A stretch of DNA of 32,487 nucleotides from a virus. Each line of letters starts with the position of its first letter. Positions within the stretch are counted from its first letter, which is position 1. The notes beneath the pieces were generated by a model, which saw nothing but the letters and a program-made list of their open reading frames with translations, was not told the DNA's origin and did no database searches. The stretch lies in IMG/VR virus record IMGVR_UViG_3300006641_000097, positions 1 to 32,487 of that record; one strand, given 5' to 3'. A program made the translations under genes and the position numbers. Of this stretch, positions 8,275 to 17,309 are shown piece by piece.

Positions 8275-8466
8275 ATGCCGAAGGTCACCTACATCGGGCC
8301 GCACACCGAGGGCGTCGAGATCGACGTGCCCGGGTTCTGCGGTGTCGTCACCCAGGGGCAGACGATCGACGTGGCCGCCGAGGCCGCCGAATCGCTGCTC
8401 GACCAGCCGACCAACTGGAAGCCGGCGGGCAAGGCCGCCGCCGCTGACAAGGAGAACCAGCCATGA
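8275..8466 (+). CDS. small conserved-type phage protein in head-tail region
   Basis: 63 residues beginning MPKVTYIGPHTEGVEI, with AAGGAG before the ATG. The pattern V-x-Y-I-G-P-H ... V-P-G ... V-x-x-G-Q-x-I-D-V ... A-x-x-L-L-D-Q-P-x-N-W is a short beta fold seen in many tailed phages next to tail tube genes, usually without a function. The C-terminus is a Lys/Ala-rich tail. The stop overlaps the tail tube ATG (ATGA). Confidence 0.7.
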   Translation: MPKVTYIGPHTEGVEIDVPGFCGVVTQGQTIDVAAEAAESLLDQPTNWKPAGKAAAADKENQP

Positions 8467-9416
8467 CCGCATCAGGACTGTCCGCTCAGGTCGGCTTCGC
8501 GATCGAGACGACGCCGCTCACCCGGGTCACTCCGACCCGGTTCCTCGAGCTCACCAACGAGTCGGTGAAGACCGAGGTGCAGCAGATCGTGTCGCGTGGC
8601 ATCCGGTCGGGTCGGCGCACGAAGTCGTCGATGCAGACCGGCGCGAACGTGATCGGCGGCGACATCACCGTCATCGCCGCCCCGCAGGGGTTGGGGATGC
8701 TGCTGCAGGCGGCGTTCGGTGCCGTGTCGTCGACGGGCGCTGGCCCGTACACGCACACGTTCACGCCCGGCAACGTCCGCGACGACACGCTGACCGTGCA
8801 GTTCGGCAAGCCGCGCGTGATGAGCTCGACGGTCGACGTGTACGAGTACACGGGCGCCGCCGTGACGAACTGGTCGCTGTCGGCGCAGGCGGGCTCGACG
8901 GAGCCGTTGGCGATGACGTTCGGCATCGCCGCCTGCAAGGAAGACCTGACGCAGTCGTTGGCGTCGGCGTCGTACCCGTCGGGCTACGCCGGGTTCGTGT
9001 GGGCGCACGGCGCTCTCACCGTGGCGGGCAGCGCCCGCGACATCATCTCGATCAACGTGGCCGGCGACAACGGCCTCGGCACCGGCCGTCATCGGATCTC
9101 GGCGACGACGCCAAAGAACGCCAAGCAGGCGGTCGAATCCGACTTCAGGTCGTACACCGGGTCGATGACGATCGACTACGACGCCCGCACGATCTACGAC
9201 CTGTACGTCGCCGGCACCGACGCTGCGTTGTCGCTGGCGTTCACGTCGGGTTCGACGTCGTTGACGATCGCCGGGAACATCCGGTTCACCGGGTCGACGC
9301 CGTCGATCACCGGCCCCGAGAACCTCGTGAACGATCTGCCGTTCGAGTTCTACTCGGGGACCAGCGACTCGGCGGCGATCACGGTGACGCTGGTCAACGC
9401 CGACTCGACGCCGTGA
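8463..9416 (+). CDS. major tail (tube) protein
   Basis: 317 residues. The opening SGLSAQVGFAIETTPLTRVTPTRFLEL, then VSRGIRSGRRTKSSMQTGANVIGGDI, is the characteristic start of tail tube proteins of siphoviruses, with later beta strands such as YTHTFTPGNVRDDTLTVQFGKP and GSMTIDYDARTIYDLYVAG. The protein polymerises as hexamer rings around the tape measure. Repeated VTNWSLSAQAG-like strands and a C-terminal SITGPENLVNDLPFEFYSG match the usual end. The ATG overlaps the upstream stop, and its TGA overlaps the next GTG. Confidence 0.88.
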   Translation: MTASGLSAQVGFAIETTPLTRVTPTRFLELTNESVKTEVQQIVSRGIRSGRRTKSSMQTGANVIGGDITVIAAPQGLGMLLQAAFGAVSSTGAGPYTHTFTPGNVRDDTLTVQFGKPRVMSSTVDVYEYTGAAVTNWSLSAQAGSTEPLAMTFGIAACKEDLTQSLASASYPSGYAGFVWAHGALTVAGSARDIISINVAGDNGLGTGRHRISATTPKNAKQAVESDFRSYTGSMTIDYDARTIYDLYVAGTDAALSLAFTSGSTSLTIAGNIRFTGSTPSITGPENLVNDLPFEFYSGTSDSAAITVTLVNADSTP

Positions 9417-9922
9417 CCGAGGCGTCGGACCTGGCGCGCATCGACTACAAGCTCGACAAGATGCTGGTGGGTGTGTCGGACACGATGGTCCGCAAGGCGC
9501 TCACCGGTCTCGGCATGGACGCCAAGCGCGACATGCGTGAGGGGTTCAAGCCGACGGTCGGCGGCGACGTCCGGTTGTCGAACTGGCCTCGTCAGGGGCA
9601 CGACGAGCTGGCCGTCCGGTTCACGTTGCCGAAGCCGGTCGAGATCGTCATCCAGCCTGTCGGTAAGGCTGCGGGGCCGTTGTCGATGTTGGAGCGAGGG
9701 CGAACGGTGCGCCGTGCCGGCCAGTTCCGTTCCCGTGGCACACGCACCCGCAAGTCGGACGGTGCAGTGTCGACCCGTCTGGCGCAGGTCACCCGCAACG
9801 TCGGCCCGATGGCGCCGAAGCACACATGGAGCGACGGCCGGGAAGTGTTCGAGCGGCGGCTCCCTGGTCGGCTGAAGAGCTGGCTGAACGAAGTGGTCCG
9901 TTCGTCGACGTTCGGGAGGTGA
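9413..9922 (+). CDS. HK97 gp10-like protein (tail completion / neck candidate)
   Basis: 169 residues, GTG start overlapping the tail tube stop. Seen: an N-terminal helix pair (YKLDKMLVGVSDTMVRKAL, GMDAKRDMREGF), then RLSNWP and ELAVRFTLPKPVEIVIQPVGKAAGPLSMLERG, resembling small gp10-like neck proteins of actinophages, and a very basic C-terminal half ending RLPGRLKSWLNEVVRS. It occupies the slot between tail tube and tape measure where tail assembly chaperones normally lie, but does not look like one and has no obvious slippery-site extension. Confidence 0.5.
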   Translation: MTEASDLARIDYKLDKMLVGVSDTMVRKALTGLGMDAKRDMREGFKPTVGGDVRLSNWPRQGHDELAVRFTLPKPVEIVIQPVGKAAGPLSMLERGRTVRRAGQFRSRGTRTRKSDGAVSTRLAQVTRNVGPMAPKHTWSDGREVFERRLPGRLKSWLNEVVRSSTFGR

Positions 9923-9926
9923 CCTC

Positions 9927-12053
9927 ATGGCCTTGGGCCTGACCGAGCGACTGAAGATCATCTTCGACGTCGAGACGCAATCGTTCAAGCAGGGCGTCAA
10001 GTCGCTGAAGGCTGAGATGGCGTCCGCTGATGGGGTGGTCGCCAAGTCGAAGGTCGGGTTCGGCGCCCTGAAGGATCAGCTCGCCACGTTCGGTCCTGCG
10101 GCCGCGCTGGCTGGTGCGGCGATCGCCGTCAACTTCGGCAAGAAGGCCGTCGACGCGTTCACGCAGACGGCGCTCGCCGCTGGCCAGCTGTCGGACGCGA
10201 CGACGTTGTCGACGGAGGATGCGTCGCGCTGGCTGGAGGTGTCGGACTCGGTAGGCATCTCTGCCGAGACGATGACGGGCGCGTTCCAGAAGATGAACGT
10301 CGCCGTCGCCAACGGGGCGTTCGCCAAGTACGGCATCGATGTGCAGCGGGCGTCCGACGGCACGATGGACGCCAACGCGACCATGCAGGTGGCGCTCGCC
10401 ACGATCGGGAAGATCCCTGACGCTGCGGAGCGGGCGAAGGCTGCGCAGGCTGTGTTCGGCCGGTCGTACGGGGAGATCGCCCGCCTGATCGAGATGAAGG
10501 CGGGCGACCTGCAGCAGGCGCTCGCTGACGTCACCGACGGCCAGCTGATCACTGACGGCGAAGTCGCGAAGGCCCGCGACTACCAGGCGGCGATGGACGA
10601 CCTGGGCGACTCCGTTCACGAGCTGTCGCTGAAGCTCGGCGGGGAGTTGGCGCCTGCGTTGGGTGGCGCAGCGGAGTCGGCGTCGAAGCTCATCACCTCT
10701 CTCACGAACATGCCCGGGCCTGTCAAGGGTGTCGTCGGCAATCTCCTCGACATGGCGCTGCCCGTCGAGGATGTCGCTGACGGGTTCGCTCAGGTGATCG
10801 ACGGGTCGAGCACCTGGAAGGAACGGCTGACCGGGCTCGGCAAGACGATCCCCTGGGTGGGTACCGCCGTCGACAACCTCGCCAACGCCATCAGTGGCGG
10901 CAGTGAGGCGATGGAGTTCGGGTTCATCAAGAACCTCGAGGTGTCGCGCCAGGAGGTCGGCAACCTCACCGGGCCGATCGATGCGCTGAACACCCTGCTC
11001 GACGCGACGGCTGGCTTGGCTGACGCCGCAGCGAAGGCCCAGCAGGAGCTCAACGATCAGCTGTTCACTGCCGCCGACAACGCCCGTGGCGCCGACAGGG
11101 CCATGGACGACTACCAGGAGCAGCTCGCCACATACGGCGGGATGCTGCTCGAGGGGACCGCCAGCAGCGAAGAACTGTCCGACGCCGTTCGCGACACCGC
11201 TGACGGAGCGATTGAGGCGGCCAAGGCCTACGCCGAGTCTGCTGTCGCCGCGGACAGTTCCAAGGACTACACCGACGAGTTCAAGAAGTCGTTGGGATAC
11301 CTCGCCGACACGCTAGAGCCAGGCTCGCCGCTGCGCCGACAGCTCGAGCAGTACCTCGCGACGCTTGACCAGATTCCCACCGACATCGTCACCGCCGTGT
11401 CGATCGTCAACGGCAACACGACGTTCCAGCTGCCGAACGGCCAGCTGATCGGTCGCCCCGCCGGTGCCGGCGGCACACACATCATGTCGGCGTCCGAGTT
11501 GGAGCAGGCGGCACTCGCCGCGTGGGGCGCAGCGGGCGGCGGCACAGGTGGCGGCAGCGCCGGTGGGCAGCACGAGATGTCGCCGGAGCGGCTGAAGGCG
11601 CTCGACGACTGGGACGAGTGGAAGAAGCGGTACGAGCGCAGCCACGGCGAGGACAAGCCGAAGATCGCCGGGCAGTACCTGAAGTTCCTCTACAAGATCG
11701 CCAAGCTGTTCCCGAAATTCTCCGATGAGGGCATGGCGATCTGGCGGGAGATCCAGCAAGTCCGCAAAGACCGCAACGCCGTGCGTGCCGAGCGGCGTGA
11801 GCGGCGCATCAACCGCCGGATCAAGGCCGCAGCGACGGCAGCGGAAGCGGCCGGGGAGCCGTGGGATTTCGACGGCCTGGCCGCCGGTGGCACCGGGTCG
11901 TCGTCGACGACCGGCGGGCGGGCGGCGGTGGCCGTCACCGTCAACATGCCGCACGCCCTCGTCGCCGACGGCCGGGCGATGCGCGAAGCGTTGCAGGCGG
12001 CGGCGCCGGCGATCTCGCACGCGCTCCGCCGCTACCACGAGGGGGACGCATGA
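9927..12053 (+). CDS. tape measure protein
   Basis: 708 residues behind GGAGGTG. It sets tail length: at about 1.5 angstrom per residue this predicts a tail near 100 nm. The N-terminus (LTERLKIIFDVETQSFKQGVKSL) is the usual tape-measure start. Residues 45-75 are a hydrophobic Ala/Gly stretch, followed by long helical Ala/Asp-rich repeats with the TMP-type LSTEDASRWLEVSD and AAQAVFGRSYGEIARL blocks. A Gly-rich linker (about 533-548) separates a charged helical C-terminal domain with RAERRERRINRRIKAA. The TGA overlaps the next ATG. Confidence 0.92.
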   Translation: MALGLTERLKIIFDVETQSFKQGVKSLKAEMASADGVVAKSKVGFGALKDQLATFGPAAALAGAAIAVNFGKKAVDAFTQTALAAGQLSDATTLSTEDASRWLEVSDSVGISAETMTGAFQKMNVAVANGAFAKYGIDVQRASDGTMDANATMQVALATIGKIPDAAERAKAAQAVFGRSYGEIARLIEMKAGDLQQALADVTDGQLITDGEVAKARDYQAAMDDLGDSVHELSLKLGGELAPALGGAAESASKLITSLTNMPGPVKGVVGNLLDMALPVEDVADGFAQVIDGSSTWKERLTGLGKTIPWVGTAVDNLANAISGGSEAMEFGFIKNLEVSRQEVGNLTGPIDALNTLLDATAGLADAAAKAQQELNDQLFTAADNARGADRAMDDYQEQLATYGGMLLEGTASSEELSDAVRDTADGAIEAAKAYAESAVAADSSKDYTDEFKKSLGYLADTLEPGSPLRRQLEQYLATLDQIPTDIVTAVSIVNGNTTFQLPNGQLIGRPAGAGGTHIMSASELEQAALAAWGAAGGGTGGGSAGGQHEMSPERLKALDDWDEWKKRYERSHGEDKPKIAGQYLKFLYKIAKLFPKFSDEGMAIWREIQQVRKDRNAVRAERRERRINRRIKAAATAAEAAGEPWDFDGLAAGGTGSSSTTGGRAAVAVTVNMPHALVADGRAMREALQAAAPAISHALRRYHEGDA

Positions 12054-13336
12054 CCACGGTGCTCACCATCGGCCGCTGCGCCCTGTCGGAACCGCCCGAG
12101 ACGATCGACTGGTCCGGTGACCAGCTGTCGTTGACCGGGCAGCTGTGGGCGTCGTCGGCGGGCGAGCTGAAGGCGCAACGGGACCAGCTGCTCGGGTTGG
12201 TCGACAACCGTGACGAGCTGGTGTTCCCGGTGACGTTCACCGAGGACTCGACGCTCGACGGCTTCTACGTCGTCGAGTCGGCGTCGGTGGGGTCGTTGCC
12301 GACGATGTTGACGTCGTTTGTGGCGCCGTACTCGATCGCTTTGCGGCGTGTGGCGACAGTCGCTGTCTGCGAATCGGATGTCCTCGCCCAGGTCCGCACG
12401 AACGGGCATGGCACCTCGAGCGCTGAGGGTGTTGTCGGGGCGTGGCCGTATGACGCTGCCGGGTCTCGCTACAACTTCACGACGTCGTTCACATCGACGA
12501 CTGGTCCGGTGACTCGTGAGGGTGACCCGGCTGACGTTGTGGTGTTGGTGAAGACGGTGAGCTCGGCGACGACGGGCACGGTCGGGTTCTCGGTGGAGCC
12601 GGGGGACTGGTACACGGGTGCGGCGACGTTCGAGTGGAAGGCGGATGGGACGAACTGGTCGGCGGTGACTGGTCGTGATCTTCCGGCGGGGACGGCGGTG
12701 TCGGGGTCGTGGCGGATCTCGAACGGGTTGGTGCGGTTGACGCCTGCGACAGCCGGGTGTCTGGTGGAGGGGTACACGGGGTCGGCGTGGGAGTCGACGA
12801 CGATCGACGGGGCGACGAATGTCGGCGGGTTCCCGTTGCCGTTCACGTTGGGCGGTCACGGGTATGCCGGCGACATGGCGGTCCCGGTGATCTTGCGGAA
12901 CGACCCGGACTGTGTGGTGGTCCGCTGCGTCACCCTCGGCGTCTACTCGCCGGCTGAGCGGGTGGTGCAGACGTTCACGATCCGGCGGGGCATGTCGTTC
13001 GTCGAGTGCACCTTCCAGCAGGCGACTGCCACCAACTTCGGGTTGCGGTTCGCGTCGTCGACGGCGACGTCGGACCTGGCGACGGCGACCGCTGGGATCG
13101 TGATGACGTCGAACGACGCCTCCGGCAACAAGTGGTCGCTGATGGGTGCGTTGTCGATGTCGAACGACAACGCGAGTGGCCGCACGAGGACTGCGTCGAC
13201 GACGTCGGTGCCGGTTCAGTGCGCCGTCGGGTTCGTCCTCGACGGCACGACCGCACCGACGTACGGCACAGCCACGAAGCTGCTCGCCCAGTTCCTCATC
13301 GCGGTCGACACCAAGACCCGGGTCGTGTTGCCGTGA
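12050..13336 (+). CDS. minor tail protein, distal-tail (Dit)-like
   Basis: About 428 residues from ATG 12050 (ATGA overlap with the tape measure). The first 120 residues (CALSEPPETIDWSGDQLSLTGQLWA, LKAQRDQLLGLVDNRDELVFPV, GFYVVESASVGSLP) match the N-terminal layout of Dit-like minor tail proteins of actinophages. A Thr/Ser/Gly-rich beta C-terminal half follows, likely a carbohydrate-binding or capping domain. It would sit at the tail tip between the tube and the hub protein encoded next. Confidence 0.8.
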   Translation: MTTVLTIGRCALSEPPETIDWSGDQLSLTGQLWASSAGELKAQRDQLLGLVDNRDELVFPVTFTEDSTLDGFYVVESASVGSLPTMLTSFVAPYSIALRRVATVAVCESDVLAQVRTNGHGTSSAEGVVGAWPYDAAGSRYNFTTSFTSTTGPVTREGDPADVVVLVKTVSSATTGTVGFSVEPGDWYTGAATFEWKADGTNWSAVTGRDLPAGTAVSGSWRISNGLVRLTPATAGCLVEGYTGSAWESTTIDGATNVGGFPLPFTLGGHGYAGDMAVPVILRNDPDCVVVRCVTLGVYSPAERVVQTFTIRRGMSFVECTFQQATATNFGLRFASSTATSDLATATAGIVMTSNDASGNKWSLMGALSMSNDNASGRTRTASTTSVPVQCAVGFVLDGTTAPTYGTATKLLAQFLIAVDTKTRVVLP

Positions 13337-14991
13337 CCGTCACGCAAGTCCTGATGGGGCCGGGTTCGTGGTCGTTGCAGCTGCGCGACGACACCCCGCC
13401 GTCCGTCCGCACCCAGATCCAGAAGCTGGACCATGTGGTGATCTGCCGCCGCAAGATCGACGCCGGTCTGCTGTACACCGATGCCAGCGCCCTGGCCGCC
13501 GTCAAGGCGCAAGGCGGCTACATCGGCGTCATCTTGGACACGCAGGGCCGCACCGGCCTCTCCGGTCAAGATCCCTACTGGTGGATCGCCAGGAAGCGGC
13601 TGACGAGTCAGATCACCCTCACGTCGACGAACACGTCGACGTGGCTCGACCAGATCTTCCCGGCGAACGGGATCACCAAGGGGTCGGTCACGAACGGGAC
13701 ATCGTTCGCCGGTGTCGTCGACATCGGCCGCATGGTCGGCGAGACGCTCGGATGGATCTGCGAGAACGCCGGCGTCGAGTGGCGGCTCCGCCCCGACTTC
13801 AGCGTCGACGTGGCCCCGTCGACGACGCTGTTCCCGGCCGCCACCACGACCTCGGCGGCCGTCATCACCCGCAACGCCGCCGGAGACGAAGGCGGCCTGT
13901 CCGGGATCCTGGCTGACGCCGTCGAACTCGAGACCGACGCCACCGACATCGCTTCCGACGTCACCGTCGTCCACTCGGCCACCGACAAGAAGGTGAAGCT
14001 GGTCACGGCGACGACGACCCCGACCGGTGTGCGGTGGGTGGCGCCGGACGGGACCACACCGGCGATCACCGTGGTCGGCACTGCGAAGTCGTTGAAGCCG
14101 GCTGAAGCGTCGACGTACGCGACGAATCTCGTCGCCCGCCTGTCGGTGCTGAACCGGACGGTGCGGTTGTCGTCCGATTCGCACAACGTCACCGGTGACG
14201 TCGCCCCAGGGACCAGGGTGTGGGTGTACGACAGGGACGCCGACCTGTACGACACGTCGAACCAGGTGCCGTGGCGTGGCGAGGTGATCAGCCCGGTGCA
14301 GCTGCGGGTGGCGTCGATCACGTGGCCGGTGGTGGCTGGGATGGCGGTGTACGCCCGGCTCAACGGCGGCGCCACATGGCTCGACCTGTCCGACTACGTG
14401 GTGTCCGAGCCGGACACGGTGACGTGGGACGTGAACTTCACCGGGAAGCGCCGCAACCAGGCCCCGGTGGCGCTCGGGTACGTGTCGCTCAACATGGCCG
14501 GCGGCGGCGGTGGCGGCCAGGGCGGTCGACCCGCTCACGGCGACGCCCTCGCCGAGTCGGAGACGGACGCCGACGCCGGCGGCTGGACCCCGACATGGAC
14601 GAACGCAGCGAAGGGGACCGGTGGCTCCGCGGCGAACGCCGGCGCCTACACGATCGCCAAGGGGCAGATGAGGGTGCAGGCGGAGATCGTGCTCGGCACC
14701 GGCGGCGGGGCAGGCGTGACCGGCGCCGTGTCGGTCGCCATGCCGTCCGGCTGGCAGGCCGACTGCGTCTCCTCCCGCCGCCACATCGTCGGCACGGCGC
14801 GCGTCGTCGCCGCCGGCAATGAGTACGCCGGGTTCGTCGAGGTCGACGGCGGTACGCCCGGCTCGCTCCAGGTCCGCTGCTTGGACGTGGCGACCGGGCA
14901 GACGCAGGCACTGTCGGCGACCGTGCCAGCCACGTTCGCCGCCGGCGACGTGATCGACATCGACGTGATCATCGCAGTCGAACGCACCTGA
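13333..14991 (+). CDS. minor tail protein, tail-tip hub (Tal)-like with C-terminal receptor domain
   Basis: 552 residues, GTG start overlapping the Dit-like stop. Residues 1-385 contain WSLQLRDDTPPSVRTQIQKL, IDAGLLYTDA, QDPYWWIARKRLTSQITLTS, a GETLGWICENAGVEWRLRPD block and EVELETD-like segments, as in siphovirus hub proteins. A Gly-rich hinge (AGGGGGGQGG, about 393-402) leads to a C-terminal jelly-roll-like domain with WTPTWTNAAKGTGGSAANAGAYTIA (broken up in the protein by turns), a common receptor-binding or fibre module. Host recognition by this domain is inferred. Confidence 0.75.
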   Translation: MTVTQVLMGPGSWSLQLRDDTPPSVRTQIQKLDHVVICRRKIDAGLLYTDASALAAVKAQGGYIGVILDTQGRTGLSGQDPYWWIARKRLTSQITLTSTNTSTWLDQIFPANGITKGSVTNGTSFAGVVDIGRMVGETLGWICENAGVEWRLRPDFSVDVAPSTTLFPAATTTSAAVITRNAAGDEGGLSGILADAVELETDATDIASDVTVVHSATDKKVKLVTATTTPTGVRWVAPDGTTPAITVVGTAKSLKPAEASTYATNLVARLSVLNRTVRLSSDSHNVTGDVAPGTRVWVYDRDADLYDTSNQVPWRGEVISPVQLRVASITWPVVAGMAVYARLNGGATWLDLSDYVVSEPDTVTWDVNFTGKRRNQAPVALGYVSLNMAGGGGGGQGGRPAHGDALAESETDADAGGWTPTWTNAAKGTGGSAANAGAYTIAKGQMRVQAEIVLGTGGGAGVTGAVSVAMPSGWQADCVSSRRHIVGTARVVAAGNEYAGFVEVDGGTPGSLQVRCLDVATGQTQALSATVPATFAAGDVIDIDVIIAVERT

Positions 14992-15007
14992 CCGACCAGG
15001 AGGCTCC

Positions 15008-15124
15008 ATGTTCCGTGCTTTCACGCTCCTCGCAGCGTTCGTCGCCGGCGCCGTGTTCGCCGTCGCCGCCAGCACCGTCTACGTGCTCGACACGGCCGGC
15101 CAGGCCAGGAAGCGAGAGCAGTGA
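15008..15124 (+). CDS. 38-residue single-pass membrane protein in lysis cassette
   Basis: ATG 15008 lies behind CAGGAGG (14998-15004). The peptide is MFRAFTLLAAFVAGAVFAVA followed by a short polar tail ending in RKREQ, so residues 4-28 form one transmembrane helix or uncleaved signal. Its TGA overlaps the endolysin ATG (TGATG), making it part of the lysis cassette. It could be a small holin, antiholin or anchor. No family is recognised. Confidence 0.65.
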   Translation: MFRAFTLLAAFVAGAVFAVAASTVYVLDTAGQARKREQ

Positions 15125-15645
15125 TGGCCGTCAACGCACCCCAGTACCCGAACGGCTACGGCGGCGCCACGGCACCGATGCCGGTGATCGTCGCCCGCCC
15201 CGACGTCCAGCTGCTCGATCCCGAGTTCCTCCGCCGCGTGAAGCAGCTGATGCGCGCCAGCGTCAAGGCGGGCCACCCTGTCGGCATCGGCGGGGCGGGC
15301 CGGACGACGGAGCAGCAGACGGCGCTGTTCCTCGCCCGCCACCACGAGTCACCATCAGGGTCGATCCAGTGGAACGGGAAGCGGTGGGCGCTGAACGCCG
15401 GAGCGGCTCCCGCTGCGCCTCCCGGCCTTTCCTACCATGAACCGACGACACCCGATGGCAAGGCGTTGGCTGCCGACATGGTCGGCGACCTCGTCTGGCT
15501 GCGAGGCGCCTGCGGCTGGTTCGGCCTGCGCGAGTTCTCGGCCGTGAACGGTGAGGGCTGGCACGTCCAGCCGGTCGAGATCCCCACGTCCCGCAGCGGC
15601 TACAAGTCGTCGATGCACCCGCTGCCCCGGTGGGTGAAGCGGTGA
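15124..15645 (+). CDS. endolysin, VanY/M15-type zinc peptidase
   Basis: 173 residues. The core shows SYHE (His105), DGKALAADMV (Asp118) and EGWH (Glu144, His147), the zinc ligand and catalytic pattern S-x-H-x(n)-G-x-A-x-D ... E-x-W-H of D-Ala-D-Ala carboxypeptidase or L-Ala-D-Glu peptidase folds. RTTEQQTALFLARH is the usual substrate-side helix. The expected role is cleavage of peptidoglycan cross-links at lysis. There is no signal peptide, so export must depend on a holin, and there is no separate wall-binding domain. ATG 15124 overlaps the previous stop; GTG 15121 is an unlikely alternative. Confidence 0.85.
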   Translation: MAVNAPQYPNGYGGATAPMPVIVARPDVQLLDPEFLRRVKQLMRASVKAGHPVGIGGAGRTTEQQTALFLARHHESPSGSIQWNGKRWALNAGAAPAAPPGLSYHEPTTPDGKALAADMVGDLVWLRGACGWFGLREFSAVNGEGWHVQPVEIPTSRSGYKSSMHPLPRWVKR

Positions 15646-15977
15646 TCGCCCTGCTGGCTGGTGACGGCGACCGGTTCCTCGGCATCGCCGCCCTACTCAT
15701 CGCTGTCGGGTTGACATTCGTCATGGTCAAGTACGGCCGTCACATCTACCTGTCTGTCGGCAAGGTCCGCGCTGAGCTGTCACCGAACGGCGGATCGTCG
15801 CTGAAGGACCAGTTGAACCGTGTCGAGCAGGGCATGTCGACGCTCCACGACGGCCAGCGGGACATTCGGGCGAACGCCGAACGGTGGCAGGGCGAGATGT
15901 TGGGCCGCTTCAACGAGATGGACAGTCGGGTGCGCCGGCTCGAGCGGGCCCACCATGACCGACAGGAGGCATCGTGA
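15642..15977 (+). CDS. holin-region membrane protein with coiled coil (DUF2746-like)
   Basis: 111 residues from GTG 15642 (GTGA overlap with the endolysin stop). One transmembrane helix near residues 11-31 (GIAALLIAVGLTFVMVKYG) is followed by a charged heptad-like helix (LKDQLNRVEQGMSTLHDG through MDSRVRRLERAHHDRQ). This one-helix-plus-coiled-coil design is common downstream of actinophage lysins and is often labelled DUF2746 or putative holin/spanin-like. It presumably helps control membrane disruption. GTG 15630 is a longer in-frame alternative. Confidence 0.65.
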   Translation: MIALLAGDGDRFLGIAALLIAVGLTFVMVKYGRHIYLSVGKVRAELSPNGGSSLKDQLNRVEQGMSTLHDGQRDIRANAERWQGEMLGRFNEMDSRVRRLERAHHDRQEAS

Positions 15978-16204
15978 TGTTCGACAAGGTGTGGATCCGT
16001 GACACAGCCGAGCGGGCCGTGTCCACCTATGTGCAGGCGTTCCTCGGGCTGGTGCTCGCCGCCTGGGGGACCGGCTTCGACGTCGGCACCGTGAAGGCGG
16101 CCGCCGTCGCTGCTGTCCCCGCCGCGCTGGCCGTCGTGAAGGCCGCCGCGGCGGCTCGGGTGCCGGGCACGATCTCGCCGGCCTCGCTCATCGAAGTCTC
16201 GTAA
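15977..16204 (+). CDS. r1t-type holin
   Basis: 75 residues from ATG 15977 (GTG 15974 is equally possible), behind AGGAGG at 15964-15969 and overlapping the previous stop. The opening FDKVWIRDTAERAVSTYVQA is the signature start of r1t-like holins, followed by two transmembrane helices (about 18-33 and 38-60, FDVGTVKAAAVAAVPAALAV). It would form the membrane lesions that release the peptidase encoded two genes upstream. Confidence 0.82.
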   Translation: MFDKVWIRDTAERAVSTYVQAFLGLVLAAWGTGFDVGTVKAAAVAAVPAALAVVKAAAAARVPGTISPASLIEVS

Positions 16205-16228
16205 CCGACCACCTCCCAAGGAGCCGCC

Positions 16229-16486
16229 ATGTCTGACACCTTCTCCTGGTCGCCGCCAGGCGCAACCCATCCGGCGACGAACGCCGCCGCCGTCACCCCG
16301 TCAGCGTCAGCGCTGACCTACATCACCAGGGCGCTGTACGTCGGCACCGCCGGCAACGTCGTCGTCACGATGCAGGGCGGCGGCACCCTCACGTTCACCA
16401 GCGTCCCGTCGGGCAGCATTCTGCCGTTGCGGGTGACGCATGTGACCGCAGCCACCACCGCCGCGAACATCGTCGCCCTGTGGTGA
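16229..16486 (+). CDS. spike-base-like small virion protein (RCAP_Rcc01079-type)
   Basis: 85 residues with AAGGAG before the ATG. The pattern is A-L-Y-V-G-T-A-G-N-V-V-V ... L-T-F-T-S-V-P-S-G-S-I-L-P-L-R-V-T-H-V ... A-N-I-V-A-L-W. This beta-sandwich pattern, which I recall from spike base proteins first noted in gene transfer agents and found in many phages and prophages, ends as here in IVALW/IVALY. It probably trimerises as an adapter for the fibre-like protein encoded 4 nt downstream. Confidence 0.75.
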   Translation: MSDTFSWSPPGATHPATNAAAVTPSASALTYITRALYVGTAGNVVVTMQGGGTLTFTSVPSGSILPLRVTHVTAATTAANIVALW

Positions 16487-16490
16487 CCCG

Positions 16491-17309
16491 ATGAGTCTCG
16501 GCATCGCCCTCATCCAGACCGTCGCCGGTGGCATCGGTCAGCCGTTCCCGACCGACGTGGACCGGGTGACCGGCGTGACCGTCACCGCCGACGCGACTCC
16601 GCACACGATGGGCACCTGGACGCAGCTGATCGCGTCCACGTCGGCTGCGTCGCAGTGGGTCACCCTGAACGTGTCAGGCACCGGCGTGTCGGGCACCGAC
16701 ACCCGCACGCTGCTGGACATCGGTGTCGGCGCCGCCGCCACCGAGTCGGCGATCGTGTCGTCGATCCCGGTCGGCAGCCAGCTGCTCGGCACGTCGTCGT
16801 CCACAATGACGATCAGGCTCCCTGTCGCCATCGCCGCCGGGTCGCGGGTGTCGGCGCGCATCCAGTCCATCGTCAGCGCCGAGACGGCCTCCGTGAGCCT
16901 CGCCACCGCCGCACAGTCCGGTTTGCTGGTGCCGTCGTCGCTGATCACCATCGGCGACGACCGGGCGAACAGCCGTGGCACGAACATGCCGACGAACGAC
17001 ACCTACGTCCAGCTCACCGCATCGACCGCCGCCGCCTACCAGGCGCTGATCCTGCTCCCCGCCGGTGCCGGTGCCACGTTCGCCGCGCAGACCTCCACCT
17101 ACACCCTCGCGTCTGGTGGAGCAGGGTCGGAGACTGCGCTCGCCACGATGGCGGTTGTCACCACCACCGCCGAAGCCATGTACCTGCAAGCAGCAACCGG
17201 GACCGCCATGTACTTCGGGAATGTGCCCGCCGGGACGAGGCTCGCCGCGAAGCAGAGCACCGGGCAGACGTACCGCGACGCGATCCTGTTCGCTGTCCCG
17301 TACCCCTGA
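16491..17309 (+). CDS. putative tail fibre / decoration protein with duplicated domain
   Basis: 272 residues, Thr/Ser/Ala/Gly-rich and almost all beta. Two halves look duplicated: GTWTQLIASTSAASQWVTLN with ESAIVSSIPVGSQL in the first, and DTYVQLTASTAAAYQALILL with ETALATMAVVTTTAEAMYLQ in the second, each starting near PHTMG/NMPTN. The halves probably form tandem jelly rolls. As the last gene of the structural operon, next to a spike-base-like protein, it is likely an accessory fibre or virion surface protein. A terminator-like hairpin follows. Confidence 0.65.
   Translation: MSLGIALIQTVAGGIGQPFPTDVDRVTGVTVTADATPHTMGTWTQLIASTSAASQWVTLNVSGTGVSGTDTRTLLDIGVGAAATESAIVSSIPVGSQLLGTSSSTMTIRLPVAIAAGSRVSARIQSIVSAETASVSLATAAQSGLLVPSSLITIGDDRANSRGTNMPTNDTYVQLTASTAAAYQALILLPAGAGATFAAQTSTYTLASGGAGSETALATMAVVTTTAEAMYLQAATGTAMYFGNVPAGTRLAAKQSTGQTYRDAILFAVPYP

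Noticed and set aside
13216-15075. 619-codon minus-strand frame opposite the tail-tip gene
   Set aside because: It mirrors a strong plus-strand gene with clear tail-protein features and has Arg/Gly-rich random composition.
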